From: Argyresthia goedartella
Lineage: Eukaryota > Arthropoda > Insecta > Lepidoptera > Argyresthiidae
DNA length: 64,000 bases
NCBI GenBank assembly: GCA_949825045.1
Contig: OX463818.1
Location: 27,544,906 to 27,608,905, forward strand
Reading direction: 5' to 3'
How positions within the stretch are numbered: position 1 is the first letter of the stretch; each line of letters begins with the position of its first letter. Below are positions 11,709-23,825 of the stretch, one piece after another. The notes beneath the pieces are model-generated. The model ran no database searches, was not told the origin of the DNA, and worked only from the letters and a program-made list of their open reading frames with translations. A program made the position numbers and the translations under genes.

Positions 11709-12061
11709 GCTACTCGAGAGAAGTTGAATAGGAGCTTCGAGCAAATGAGTGGAGTGCTCATAACATCTTCAAAATAATTTCGCATCATTCAAAGAAGTAT
11801 TAAACTAATTAACGAATATGGTGTTGTTTGAAAAATGCTGAATAGGCATTAAATAGTATTAGTTTTTTTTTGTTTACGAATGTTAATATAGAGAGACTCG
11901 TCCACATATTTTACAGAGATATGAAAACTATTACCAGCTTGTCAAGACCTAACCCAGAGAGGGGCGCGGCCACTCATGACCCCCATGAACCGCCCCCTAG
12001 ATCCGCCCCCTTGCCGGCTACACTAACGATAATTCAAATTAGGATGACAACGGGATAGCTA

Positions 12062-12195
12062 TACTTTGTCCACTCTATTAATGGTTTTTTGACTGCTCAA
12101 AACCTATAAATTTTTGACGTTTTCAATGAAAAATATTGCTTATTATGAACGCAATAAGGAAATGTCAAAAGACCATTAATAGAGTGGACAAAGTA
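12062..12195. mobile_element. 134-bp MITE with 32-bp terminal inverted repeats
   Basis: The ends TACTTTGTCCACTCTATTAA and its exact complement form arms identical over 23 bp, and over 32 bp with one mismatch. TA at both outer ends fits a TA target duplication, as in Tc1/mariner-type MITEs. It has no coding capacity. Confidence 0.85.
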
Positions 12196-12687
12196 GACAA
12201 ATAAACATAGTATATCAGGAGTTTTAAACAGGTAAAAATAACAACAAAAATGCCCTTCAACGTAACAGTCGCAGTCGTTGATAATTTTGGGTAATTCTAT
12301 TAATCTTTTGACCGCCCCAGTCGGCACTGGCCGACAACTGAATGTCGTGTCGCGTGCCGAAACAATTTTTATATTAAATAATACCTTATCTCGTATGAAT
12401 TAAGTTGTATTTCGCATAGATTAGTAAATATTTTTGGCGTGTGACTGAGATATTTTGTATTTGGTATTGGCGGTGAAAATGTTAACACCATTTTGTGACG
12501 GACAATTGATCCTCAAAAATTATGACATCCAGTTATATATATTTTCATGCAACTGACTATCTATTATCTATTTTTAACCCCCGACGGCCAAAAGAAGGCT
12601 GTAATGTTGTCTCTCGGTCGGTGTGTCGGTGTGTCTGTAACTCTGTATGTCTGTCCGTGGCACCCTAGCGGTCTTGCAGGTCGGATT

Positions 12688-13129
12688 TTAAGGTGATACG
12701 AAAAAAAAATGGGTATTTTTAAATCCACTTCCATTTCCATCTCCCTATGAAGTCATCTACAGATTAGATTTTTGGGTTAACATTTATTGAGATTCTCACC
12801 GAAGGAAAACGCGATTGGATGAATTTTTCTCGATAGAATTTAATTACAAAAATACCTCTAAAATTTTTTTTCCCTGTACTTCTGAAATCCTAACTTATTT
12901 CATTGCGGAATTGCATTCAAAATGTAGATATTGTGTATTCGTACACTCTCATTGAAAATAATTTTTGAAAAAAAAAGCGTAGTTTTTTTAAATGTGATTA
13001 TGTGATTTTAGTTTGTTTCGAGCGCATTGTTTGCGCTCTCTTTTCTCTTATCATGTGTAAGCAATTAAAGCTGTCACTTTGGCTTACATTCGTATACCTT
13101 TTATATATAATTTTTTCGTATCACCTTAA
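12688..13129. mobile_element. MITE of the TTAAGGTGATACG family, full length
   Basis: The element starts TTAAGGTGATACGAAAA and ends TTTTCGTATCACCTTAA, giving terminal inverted repeats bounded by TTAA. It is about 442 bp. The internal sequence matches 10296-10620 and 18279-18756. Confidence 0.88.
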
Positions 13130-13734
13130 TTCGGTTTTCTGTAAATGGTAAACCACTAACTTTACTAAATAAAGTACTTAATTTCCTACGATGGTTCTTA
13201 GATATGTTTTATTAAAATCGAGTCAGGTAGTTCGAAAGTTATCAGTTTAAAATTTGCAACAGATTTTAATGCGGTTATTTGTAGTTTGTAGTAGACTTCA
13301 CTGCAATGATTATCACTTAAAAAGTTATCGGCCTACATACGAAACAAGTAAACCAAATTTTAGCCGTTATGTTTTGTTAATCTTTAATTTATAGTACGAC
13401 TGAAGTGTTATCATCTTTATTTTAAGGCACACTTAAAATTATGCTGTCATCTCTCGCTCGGGAAATAAGAGCGACAGTTTGACATTTGAGCAGCACTCTG
13501 TATATTTGGCCAACAGTATAGCATGACTGAGTGTCAGTCAAATTTTGAATTAGCAGATGTGAATCCGGGCCTACGAAACCACACGATATTGCTCTAGTGA
13601 TTAATGATTAACTACCTACCTAACGATTAGTTTACATAACATAGCTGTTTCGCCGAGCTAGTTGGCTACCTAATCTGTGTAGTATTTTCAAAACATACCG
13701 TAGGTTACCGAATTAGTTCTACCACTCTTATTAA

Positions 13735-13772
13735 GTCAACATCTCCAATGTAAAAACATTGGAGATGCTGAC
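13735..13772. repeat. Short hairpin
   Basis: GTCAACATCTCCAATGT and ACATTGGAGATGCTGAC are complementary with one mismatch around a loop of about 4 bases. Confidence 0.75.
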
Positions 13773-13899
13773 TTTTGTGATCTTTTTAAATTAAAAAGAT
13801 ATATAAGCTTTAGGAATCTTTACGTTCTAATTCTAGAAAATAAAACAAGACTCTTACGTTCAGAAATGGGAGGAGTTTAACCTCAATTACATTATAATG

Positions 13900-13905
13900 T
13901 TTATT
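13900..13905 (-). terminator. Poly(A) signal of MT-b
   Basis: AATAAA on the minus strand lies about 125 bases after the MT-b stop. It is the first canonical hexamer downstream. Confidence 0.55.
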
Positions 13906-14028
13906 GTAAGGGCTCAAAAAAACTTAAAAGTATATGGGCTCATTAAAGTTGAACTTATTGGAGTTGTTGTTGTCTTAAATTGCGTAGATTTTCAACTCCA
14001 TCATATTGTTTCGTCTTCCTCGGTTTCG

Positions 14029-16739
14029 TTACTTGCTGGCTCCAGTTGGTTTGGTGTCCTGTGTCCTCTTGCAAGCGCACTTGCAACTGGCGTCGCACTT
14101 GCACGTATCACCGCACTTGCCTGCGCTGCATTTGCAATCTGAAACCGAGAAATTATTACGAACGTACAGACAGATTCAATTGTATCCTTTGGCGTTTGAT
14201 GAGTGTGGTAAATATGGGTAGAGGAATACTAAACATATAAAAAAACCGGTCAAGTGCGAGTCTAAATCGCGCACGAAGGGTTCCGTACCACCGTTCAATG
14301 GAAGCGATGGTGTGGAGTGAATAGTTTGGATTTTACACAGCAAAATATTGTTCACAAAGTTATTGGTGCGGTTACTTTCACACTCCATGTACGTAACCAG
14401 GTGCATCCATAAGTTTGTATGTGGTATTGAAAGTATTGTTGTATGGGAGCCCCCTTAAATATTTCTTTTATCCTGTTTTTTAGTATTTGTTGTTATAGCG
14501 GCAATATAAATACATAATCTGTGAAAATTTCAATTCTCTAGCTAGCTAGGTTCTTGAGATACAGCCTGGTGACAGACGGACGGACGGACGGACAGCGGAG
14601 TCTTAGTAATAGGGTCCCGTTTGGAACCCTTCGGGTACGGAACCCTATAAAATGGTACCTAATATGGTTACCTAAAGTGTGACGTTAGCGAGATAGTTAC
14701 AAGTAACAAGTAAGTAAAGAGAATAATCGAGAACATTGTTGTTTTTATTAAATAAAAAAGGATGGGTGTTTTTTTAAGGTGATATATCGACAAAATCGAC
14801 ACTTTTTGAAGTTATTTCTCTGCTGTTCAAAATAGTTACCAAGTTAAATAAATTAGTGTAACAATTTTGGGACCTTTTTCTAGATTTGGTGTTATCAGAA
14901 AGGCGATTAGAAGAAATTCGCTCGATATAAATAATTATTGAAATTACCTCTAAATTTACACTTTTTTAGATTTTGGTACTAATTGGAATAGAACAGACTA
15001 CAAAAATATAAATTTTGATGGCGTTTGACAATAGTTCCGTTCTGGAAATTTTCGTAGCTATTTTAATTAATTTTGTATTAATTTTAAAAAGACTTTTTAT
15101 AATTTTAAAACGACTTTCCGCATGGAGTAACGGACGAGGTATCTCCATAACGCCATTTATTGAATTTTGAAAAAATCTGCTCATATTGTATGGCATTTCC
15201 GAGTGAGATCGCTGTTCGTCAAACTTGGATTTTTCGATGCGCATCAAGGCATCTCAACTACGAACAACTACACTACTTAGGTATATAAATCTTCAAGGTA
15301 AAGTGAGAAATCCAGACATTCTACATATACAATGCCAAGGCAACAATATATCAGATGATTTTTATTAAATAGTTATATACAATATATAAGGAAAGTTATA
15401 TACAATAATGAACCGAGCCCGCTCAATGTAAAATGATCACTACATCGTTGAATTACATACATACAAATGATAAAATTGTTAAATAAAAAAATCACCGATG
15501 ATGATTAAAATTACCTATAGTTTCAACAAAAATACCGTAATAACCTATTTTTTCTTTAATTTACTGGATTAAGTCAGCAATTTATGTTTTTTTACGCTTA
15601 CATGTTCAAAATTGCATTTCAGAATTTTCAGTAGGTACTTAGTATGGAAAAAATAATTGCATTCATATTCTTTTTTGCACAGATAATATAAAGACAGTTA
15701 TGAGCAAAGGCGAGCTTATCTATAAAAAGAGATTTATTCCAGCAAACCTAGGCAAGACATGAGATTTTATGAAGCAGGACAGTCCTAGTGCTTAATAAAA
15801 CTGTATACATGCTTACGAAAATTATTTTCAAAATATAAATAATATGTTCCGAATAAATAAAATATTCTATATACCTCAACTATATAAAATACAAAAGATA
15901 GCATGCACATATACAAACTACCTATATAATATATCATACATAGATGTGGTACCTTTTACGCAAGAGAAAGGAAAAGCACTTTCAATATTTTCTTAAAATT
16001 GAAAATTGAGGGACTATCCCTAATAGCGCAGGGAAGTGCATTCCACAGTCGGATTCATTTTCAGGAACCGCATGTTACAACCGGCATTGTGGCAATGACA
16101 TTTTATTTCGAATAGAACGTCATCTCGACTAATGTTATAATTGAGATCAAATCACATTGCTTTCTCTTTACTTTCAAATTGCGAATTTATTCGACTGTTC
16201 ATTCGTTTATCTTTAAGCTGGTCGTAATTTGCGGATTTTGAACGCATTATAGATAGAGGGTTTATTATATGTGTGCAGATAAAATAGATAAATTGGCACG
16301 TAACTCAACTTAGACAACTAAAACAGATATTTCAGGTGAAACCCAGGCATGTAATTCATTAAAAGTTCATCTGAGACAACTTGCACATTCATATTATGTA
16401 TACAACCGATAACTCACAGTTTAACGGACACTTAGGTTTGCTCCCACTGTCACTGTCTCGGGAACTGACAGCGCCAGTATGACAATAAAGCGGTACTTTA
16501 TCAGTCTATGTACAGATTTACTGAAGACATCGTGAGGAAACCTAATAATATAATTAAGCCAAGGCTGCAGCGATGGGCTTGCCCCTTTGTCACGCAAGAT
16601 AGAGGAAACTAAACAACAACGGCTTAGGGTATATCTTGCCTCTGCCAGACATATGGGAAAACGCGTGGCGCTATATTGTTTTGTTATGTACTGAATTACG
16701 AAAGAGGTACTCACTGTCACCACAACCTCCGCAAGGCAT
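14029..16739 (-). CDS. Metallothionein MT-b (two exons)
   Basis: Coding exons are 16715-16739 (25 nt, ends GGTGACA then GTGAGT) and 14029-14138 (110 nt, preceded by GGTTTCAG). They join in phase 1 to give 44 residues and a TAA stop. The protein starts MPCGGCGDNC, continues with C-x-C and C-x3-C motifs (CKCSAGKC, CKCDASCKCAC) and ends in a cysteine-free tail ...TKPTGASK. Ten cysteines and no aromatic residues fit a metallothionein, and the MPC-G start recalls dipteran MtnA-type proteins. It differs from MT-a, MT-c and MT-d by having two exons and no Pro-Cys-Glu start. AATAAA follows at 13900-13905. The 2.6-kb intron carries a dispersed repeat and a CR1 tail. Confidence 0.87.
14241..14652 (+). 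mobile_element. 410-bp dispersed repeat, full copy in the MT-b intron
   Basis: It starts ACCGGTCAAGTGCGAGTCTA and ends CTTCGGGTACGGAACCCT after a (GACG)n run. It is nearly collinear with 51536-51948. Both ends recur elsewhere in the window (3113-3712, 25886-25945). The transposon class is unclear. Confidence 0.8.
15705..15755 (-). mobile_element. CR1-like LINE 3' tail fragment in the MT-b intron
   Basis: AAAGGCGAGCTTATCTATAA and AGATTTATTCCAGCAAACC on the plus strand are the complement of the tail at 28582-28625. Confidence 0.55.
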
Positions 16740-16866
16740 CTTGAAGCTGGCTGGTTTTACTTATTATTTTTTTAAATATTAAATTGTTTCCCTTCGGAAA
16801 CAGCTTCGATTTTTAAAAACTGCGTTCAATAGCGTTGATTGGCGAAGATCAGTGAAGCACTGAACA

Positions 16867-16873
16867 ATTTATA
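16867..16873 (-). promoter_or_regulatory. TATA box of MT-b
   Basis: TATAAAT on the minus strand lies about 130 bases upstream of the MT-b ATG. Start-site choice is uncertain because TTCAGTGC sits too close (12 bases). From 16900 to 18278 I see no gene, only AT-rich DNA and a repeat near 17735-17850 (related to 12325-12420 and 23826-23990). Confidence 0.5.
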
Positions 16874-18278
16874 CTGGACTTTTTAGGTGTACGCGACGGT
16901 ATTTATCGCCTGAAGAGCTGAGTAGGTAAGATACCGCGTAGTTTTTGTCGCTACTGAAATGCTTGAGAGTTATACACTGCTGGTTTACTATGACCTACCT
17001 ATTTACTCAATTTTCTACCTATTTATTCGGTTGTGTCAGTTTTGGTTGGATGAGCAATCTAACTAATCCTACCGTTCTATGTTTTCTTGTTGTTTTTTTT
17101 TATTCTAATGACGATAATTGGCTAGGTGCCTATTGAAGAAAAAACATTCTCAAGAATAATTAACATTCACTATGTTAAAATCGTATCTGAAGGGCAACGG
17201 CGACGAGCTGAACCCGTCACTTAACCTTTTGACCGCCATACATCACATATAAAATGTGCCACTCATACGAGAAACAAGTTTGCTATGCTATGCAAAATAT
17301 AACATACATACCTTTATCGCAAAACAGTAGTACAAAAATTTGCTCAATATATGTTGTGTTTATATTCTATATGGTTTTTTTATATATAAGAATACTCTGT
17401 CTGATTAATTTGACATTTGTCAACTTGTAATTGAAAACCCAAATGATACTTTCATATTAGCCGAGGATATCAATATCTTTGAGGCTCAGTGGCACGATGA
17501 TTCGTCATTTAAATCTCCGGTTGGCATTAGTTAGTTACTCGGTTCAGACACATTGATTTTTACGTTTTTCGGCCTTAAAACAATATAGCAATATCTTTAA
17601 TGTAAATAACCGAGTACCTATTGAATTTGATTTTCTGTGTGATTTTTTGTGTTTCCCCATTAACCTCTGAAGATCCGCATCACAAGGCCCTAGAAATTGA
17701 GTTAAGTCTGTTTTGTATGTCTACTTAATTAATACGAGATAAGGTATCTTTTAATGTACACATTGTGTCGGCTAAGGCGACACGTGGCGCCAGTGACACG
17801 ACTTTCATTTGTCGGCCATTGCCGACTGGTGCGGTCAAAGGGTAAAGCAATATTAAAACGACAAATTTCTGAATCTGCCACTTGTTACTTTGACTAATGG
17901 GAAAAGCCATTACACGTAATGAACACTACTTAATCTAAAGTATCGTTAAGAACAACAGAGACATTGGTAGAAGTCCCAGCTATTTACCAATAGTGCCGTG
18001 TGCTTGGAAATGTATTTTGCACTCGTACTAAAGTACCTACATCTCCATATGAATATGTGAGTTTGTTGTTGTCGATTCGATTACTTGATAGGTGTATTGA
18101 CATTGTTATCAGTGACATTGGCATTCTGAATCCGTCACCTACTTGTTCACAGGGGCGGATCAAGCTTTAAATTCGGAGGGGGTCATACAGTCATGGTCTC
18201 GTTAGGATCAGTTACAAGCGCACCACTCCCTTTTTCACGTGGCCAGCACGTTGAGTAAAAAGTTTGCAACAAGATGTC

Positions 18279-18756
18279 TTAAGGTGATACGAAAATATAT
18301 ATATATATATATAAAAAATGTATACGAATGTAAACGAAAGTGACAGCGTTAATTACTCCCACATAAGAATGAAAAGAGAGCACAAACAGAGCGCACGAAT
18401 CAAACTAAAATAACGTAGCGCCAAACCACATGATAAAAAATAAAAACACTACGCTATTTTGTCAAAAAGATTTTCAAGGAGAGTTGACGAATACATAATA
18501 TCCAGATACGAATATACATGAATACATTTAGAATGCAATTCCACAGTGAAATTAGTTACGATTTCAGAATTATATGAAAATATAAAACAATTTAGAGAGA
18601 GAACAATTCTATCGAGAAAATTTCATCCAATCGTGTTTTCCTTCAGTGAGAATCTTAATCAAATATGTACTCAATAAACGTTAATCCAATCTGTGGATGA
18701 CTTTATAGTGGAATAAATGCGTTCGAAAAAACCCCATTTTTTTCGTATCACCTTAA
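18279..18756. mobile_element. MITE of the TTAAGGTGATACG family, full length
   Basis: The ends TTAAGGTGATACGAAAA and TTTTCGTATCACCTTAA are inverted repeats. The interior is inverted relative to 12688-13129 and 10296-10620. An (AT)n run follows the left end. From 18760 to 20930 no gene is supported. The 82-codon frame at 19171-19419 has no recognisable motif. Confidence 0.88.
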
Positions 18757-20936
18757 GAGGGCTGCGCAGGCTGCCCCGGAAATTTAACATGGCTATACCA
18801 AGTCGATTTTTGAGTACATAATCATTAGTCTTGATAAAGAGACATCAGTCTGCCTTTACGGCCAGCGCCGTCTGGCGGCGAGTGAAAGAGCCAAGTCTAA
18901 CAAAAACATACCTATACCTATAGCTATACAGACAGTGAAAGGCGCTTCTAATAGCACGACACATATTTACGATAGCATAGGGAAATAGTATCCTAACCTA
19001 AGTGAGTCTAATCGGTTAGAGGGTAGCTAAGGGTTTCCGCCCTCTTATCGACACTGACCAAATGTCTGTACTTATACTACTTGTGGTTACAAGACCACGC
19101 TTCACAATAAAGTATCACTTACTAGTTATATTGCAGTAAGGAACACAGCATCGTTTCTCATTAATCATTTTTGAGGCTTGATTCCAAAAATGAGCGGGTC
19201 AGGTTAAAATTCCGAGCAAGGGGTCAATGTTTGAATGCAGTTGTCGATATCCAAAAAACAGGTGTGGAGGGTCAGTATGTTGTAAGAAAATCCAGATCCA
19301 GGGGCAATGCAGAGGTTGTTGATGTAAAATCCACAATCTCACAGAGAAGCACAATCAATCAAAGTGACATGACAACCGGAGTTTCGTTACAGTTGAACTT
19401 TAGAGTATGCTACGGTTAATTTTTTAATAAAAATATTAACAATCACCAGACTTCAGACAAACAAGTTTTTTTCATTAATTCCAGCTATATTTCAGTTGAA
19501 ATATTTTGGTAAACATCTCATATGTTCGGTATAAAAATTATTTTGACTTATAAATATGCGTATAACGGATTGCAATCACAACCGACTTTTATATTTTTTT
19601 TATTTTGCGGCTCTGGATACTTTTCTTTCAGCCTGACTCACGACCTCTAGGGAGGAATGAAAGAACTAATTTTAAAACTGAATTTGTATGTCGGAAGTGT
19701 TTATATTGAATTAATGGACCCTGAAGCCACTCCTGAAATCTAGCAAGTCAAGTGGTGGTCATTATTACAAAAACGCATAAAATAACGCGCTCTTTTAAAA
19801 TAAAGAAAACCCCCGCTATTGATAATTTGTAAAGACGGCTATCAAATATATATCCAATATAGATGACTATAAAAATATCAGCTGGCGCGCGAAGTTGTCA
19901 ATTCCGTTTTTACGATACGTTGCCGCTCCGCTATTGATTAAGTCGCGTGATATTATTGATATGGCGTGTTGTGATAGCGGATCGCCCGGCGCGGCACGGT
20001 TTTCAACTGCATACTTATTATACTCTTTGCAACTGCTTGCCCGGCATTCTTTGTTTTGTTTTCAATAAAAATAAAAGATTGAAGTGTATCTTTTCTGTCA
20101 GTGAACAAGTTCAATCATGTAGTTCAGTAGTTCATTTAGTCCACCAGAACCAGTAAATGAGAGATACAGATCGTGTATAAGGATGAGAGATTTAGTTCCG
20201 TAATTAATTTAGTCTAACATATCAGAACGAGTCATTGAGAAAGGGATGGAGAAAAACGCTTCGACGAACCTTCAATAATAGTGCAACCAAATATATGATT
20301 TGAGGGAACGGTGCATCTTTTAAATTTCATCGCGGATAGCGATGCCAGCGAGCGAGCGATGGATGACGATGACATGACGAGAGATGTATTGAACTAAATG
20401 AAGTAAATATACATTCGAATGCGGTGATTGAGTGATAATGTTATTATTCGAAATAAACTACTTAATTTACTTCAATATTACTTATTTTTCTATGCTTCAG
20501 TCATTCGTGTACTATACGCTTATTCCCGTTGCGTAATTACGTAATATGCGTCGCGCGCTTTCGACTAGGTACCTACTTTTAGTCCAGTTTTCTCGTAAAA
20601 GAGTGGGCGTGAATGATTATTTTAGATCTCTTCTAGAGATGAGATAAGTAGACATTTGTATAGTCACACACAACTAAATAATTAAAATCGATTTTTAAAA
20701 TAATATTAAATCAAAGGAAACCGCATGTCTGATCTGTCGAATTCCAAGTTGCTAGTTCGTTCATACGTTGATATGTTTTGTTTGACATCTTTAGAAAAGA
20801 CTATCACTCCCATTTCACTATGAACGAAATAACAATAATTTTATATAGTAATTCTGACAGCCCTAAGCCTGTGTAAAGTACGAAGGGAAGTTTATTTAAT
20901 TATTGTAATGTTACTACTACTTATAACAATAGCTAA

Positions 20937-21393
20937 CAGCCTGTCGATTCTATAAAATCCAATCACTTCACTTCACCTTCACTTCGCTTCATCTCATGCC
21001 TTATCTGCCAAAATTTAGTTCCACTCGCTGCCACGCTCGCAAGGATAGCGTTAGTGTACTGGGTGACATTTAATTAGGTGACCATATTTTGGGAAATTAT
21101 AGTACCCATCGAAATGAACAACTTTCCACAAGAAACATATGGTCGCAAATGAAAAACATATTTCGTCCCTCAGTACATTGACCCGATCAGCGGATTACAA
21201 GTTACTATGGGAGACCGAAATTATTTTTTAGTTTGCGACCATATGTTTCTTGGGGAAAGTTGGTCATAATGATGGGTAGATGATCTATCATTCCCCAAAA
21301 TATGGTCAGCTAATTAAATGCCACCTAGGATATGCGAAGTGAAGTGAAGTGAGTGTAAAGTGAAGTGATCGATTTTATAGAATCGACAGGCTG
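20937..21393. mobile_element. Foldback element with long inverted arms
   Basis: The left end CAGCCTGTCGATTCTATAAA is complementary to the right end near 21372-21393. Inner pairs also match: TGACCATATTTTGGG (near 21080) with CCCCAAAATATGGTCA (near 21294), and AAACATATGGTCGCAAA with TTTGCGACCATATGTTT. Short GAAGTGAAGTGAAGT-type runs lie inside the arms. It has no coding capacity. Confidence 0.85.
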
Positions 21394-21995
21394 CAATGTC
21401 ACGCATTAATACATACCAGCAACACATTTAAAAGCGAATGTAACTTTCATTACCAATAACGTATAATCGAAAAGCCGTTTTCAATAATGGTTCTTATAAA
21501 ATAATTCAGCGGCTATTTGCATTTTTTTAAAAGAGCCCTTATTCCCACCTCTGGTGCCTGATAAGAACCAAGGCCCCAGAAATTTCAAATGGCTAGAAAT
21601 TCGAGCAGAGATACTAACATGATCCGATATGAGCTAGCACCACTCTGTTCACATGCCTAGGAGGTGTCGTTTAGTGAGTATCTGTAATAAGTATGATGAG
21701 TTATTTTATGAGGGGCGGGCCAACCACTCGATATTAGTTGAATTGGAGCATTGATCCAAATTGATCCAATGAGTGGATTGCTCAATACCATCACCACACT
21801 TGCAACTTATTATCGTATGACTTAAAGAAGTATTGAACCGATTAAAGCCTATGGTGTCATCTTAAAGCTGAAGAAGCATTAAATGAATAAATATTTTTTA
21901 GTCTGAGTTTTGATTGTTATATAGTATTGTTGTATAGTACGGGCCTTCATTTTCAATTACACAAAAATAAAACACAAAAAGTTGAATTCCACCAA

Positions 21996-22001
21996 TTTAT
22001 T
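21996..22001 (-). terminator. Poly(A) signal of MT-c
   Basis: AATAAA on the minus strand lies about 300 bases after the MT-c stop. Confidence 0.5.
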
Positions 22002-22136
22002 CCCCCCTAAAGTAGATAAATCTCCATAGCAACAACGTTGGGTTTTCTGTATTGGATATTGTCTAAACGTGGTCACAAGTCACAACTGATCCTCTGCCAG
22101 CCCGATTGGGACACGGACGCTATGTTTATTTTTATT

Positions 22137-22319
22137 TTACAGTAGACAGTAAAATAGCACAATAGTAATGAAAAGGGTCACTCCGAAGGCAACTGGGAAG
22201 CAGTGCTCCAGCCGTCCCATCAGCCGGGAGCTGAGGGAGGGGCGGCGGGGGGCTCGGGGGGCTCGGGGGGCGCGGTCCATGGTGGAGGGGGAGGGTCTAG
22301 CAGCAGCCTCCTGTTGAGA
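22137..22319 (-). CDS. Possible tail-anchored reading frame overlapping the MT-c last exon
   Basis: The minus strand from the acceptor at 22311 reads openly in phase 0. It gives a Pro/Arg/Ala-rich stretch (MDRAPRAPRAPRRP, Met near 22281) and then a C-terminal hydrophobic segment VAFGVTLFITIVLFYCLL immediately before TAA at 22137-22139. That layout is typical of a tail-anchored protein. MT-c enters the same exon in another frame and stops after 14 nt, so this frame would need a different phase-0 upstream exon, which I did not find. It could equally be chance in a GC-rich 3' UTR. Confidence 0.25.
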   Translation of the reverse strand, partial: SQQEAAARPSPSTMDRAPRAPRAPRRPSLSSRLMGRLEHCFPVAFGVTLFITIVLFYCLL

Positions 22320-22900
22320 CAAGGGGGGATTAGAAAGAGACGAATGTCGGAGTCGGCGCTCAAGATGGCGAGAGGACCTGAACAAGTACCGTAAGATAGG
22401 GTGAGTAGGGATCCAGGGGTAAATAGATGATTTCTATTATAGGAGAGAGAGAGAGTGTAGAGCCATGTTCACCCCTGTATATCTACTGACCCTATTTTAC
22501 GGTATCTTCCAGAATGGTTGAAAAGGGCAAAGGGTGTGGTTCAAGGAAAGGAAAGGTTTTGCCCACCAGCGGGAAACTCAGGTACACATAAAATATGCGA
22601 CCCTCAGCTTTTAGATTGCTGGGTTTCTTACCTTTAGAAGAAGTGTCGCTGCAGCCCTTGTCCTTGCAGGCACAGTTGTCCTTGCAGGAATCTTTGCACG
22701 AATCTGCATCAGAACAAATTTTGCGTCAGATTCTGAAGATGATGTGTTAAACAGCCCCGAATGACAAACCTCGAACTCGTGTTTAACTGTCTTACTTGCA
22801 TTTGTAAAATAATTGCAATTGAGTAACAGTTTGTGTATCGGTACTATTTATTTTAATGATGTTATTATTTACCTTTGCAGGGTTCACAAGGGCTAGGCAT
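22297..22900 (-). CDS. Metallothionein MT-c (three exons)
   Basis: Coding exons are 22873-22900 (28 nt), 22632-22703 (72 nt) and 22297-22310 (14 nt), all joined in phase 1 with GTAAAT/CAG and GTAAGA/CAG sites. The product is 37 residues with 9 cysteines. It starts MPSPCEPCKDSCKDSCKDNC, has CACKDKGC, and ends GGCC before TAG. The exon sizes and the Gly-Gly-Cys-Cys mini-exon match MT-a, so they are close paralogues. A TATAAAA lies 56 bases upstream of the ATG and a poly(A) signal is at 21996. Intron 2 contains a small MITE. The expected role is cytosolic metal binding, by family membership. Confidence 0.88.
22387..22504. mobile_element. 118-bp MITE in MT-c intron 2
   Basis: TACCGTAAGATAGGGT at the left and ACCCTATTTTACGGTA at the right are terminal inverted repeats with one mismatch. 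TA at both ends is compatible with a TA target duplication. The interior has a (GA)n run. Confidence 0.75.
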
Positions 22901-22955
22901 GTTGACTGAGGTGTAGTCTATCAAAGAACTATGCCTTGTCAATCATCAAAATGGC

Positions 22956-22962
22956 TTTTATA
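22956..22962 (-). promoter_or_regulatory. TATA box of MT-c
   Basis: TATAAAA on the minus strand lies 56 bases upstream of the MT-c ATG, which implies a 5' UTR of only about 25-30 bases. No metal-response core was seen in the next 200 bases. Confidence 0.65.
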
Positions 22963-23825
22963 CGCTAAATCTGTTAAAAAAAACCGACAAAGCAGTGAAC
23001 TGGAGCAAGGTTAGCTGAAAAAAAAAACCTTCCAATTACGACGTGTAATCGTCATTTACTGAAAGACTTGTTTTCTTGAGTTTCTCGTTCCGTGAAGAAT
23101 GATTCGGTTACATGCCGTGTCCATAATATGTCATATATCATCTACATGATCGCGGCTAAAACTTTGCTTGTGCAACATAATCTCTTATAACAAGACTACA
23201 CGAGGCCAATATTTGGCTAAAAAAATGGTGGTTCAATAATTCAATCAAACAGCCCATGGTCATCCCCCAGCGCTGGGTATGTTTGTGTCCTGACTAGTCC
23301 AAACAAAGTTCCGAAATCAAACTTTACGCTTACGGCTTTTCTATCCACACCCCATTTGTGGGCACTTATTTACTAAGCTAATAAGGTTCTTATTTGCTTC
23401 GCCATCTACTCCGTTCGTAACACTCCCCCATCCAACGTGTAGTGCCAGCTATAAGGGCGATGCTATCCATCCATCGAGCCCCTTGTGACCGGATGGTTTT
23501 ACACTCGTGGTTTGATTGTGACCCTGGTAGTGGTTCCACACTATTTTCGAAGCACCACCTGTCCTGAAAAATGGGATCGTGTGGTTCGACGATCAGAGGG
23601 CAAGTTATGAAGTCTTGCCTATTCCCAGATGAGGTTGCAGGGGCACATCATAGTGATGAAAAACAGAATATGTATCACGCCATTTCTCAGATGGGTTGGC
23701 AGATGCATAACTTCATACAATACATATAAACCTGCTACATTCTTTAAATGTTTGACAGCTGAAACTATTTTTGACAGCTTTCACTATTTTTGACAGCTGT
23801 CGATTATTTTGACTGAAGACACTGG

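Noticed and set aside
19171..19419. An 82-codon plus-strand frame
   Set aside because: No recognisable motif, signal peptide or splice context. It could be chance.
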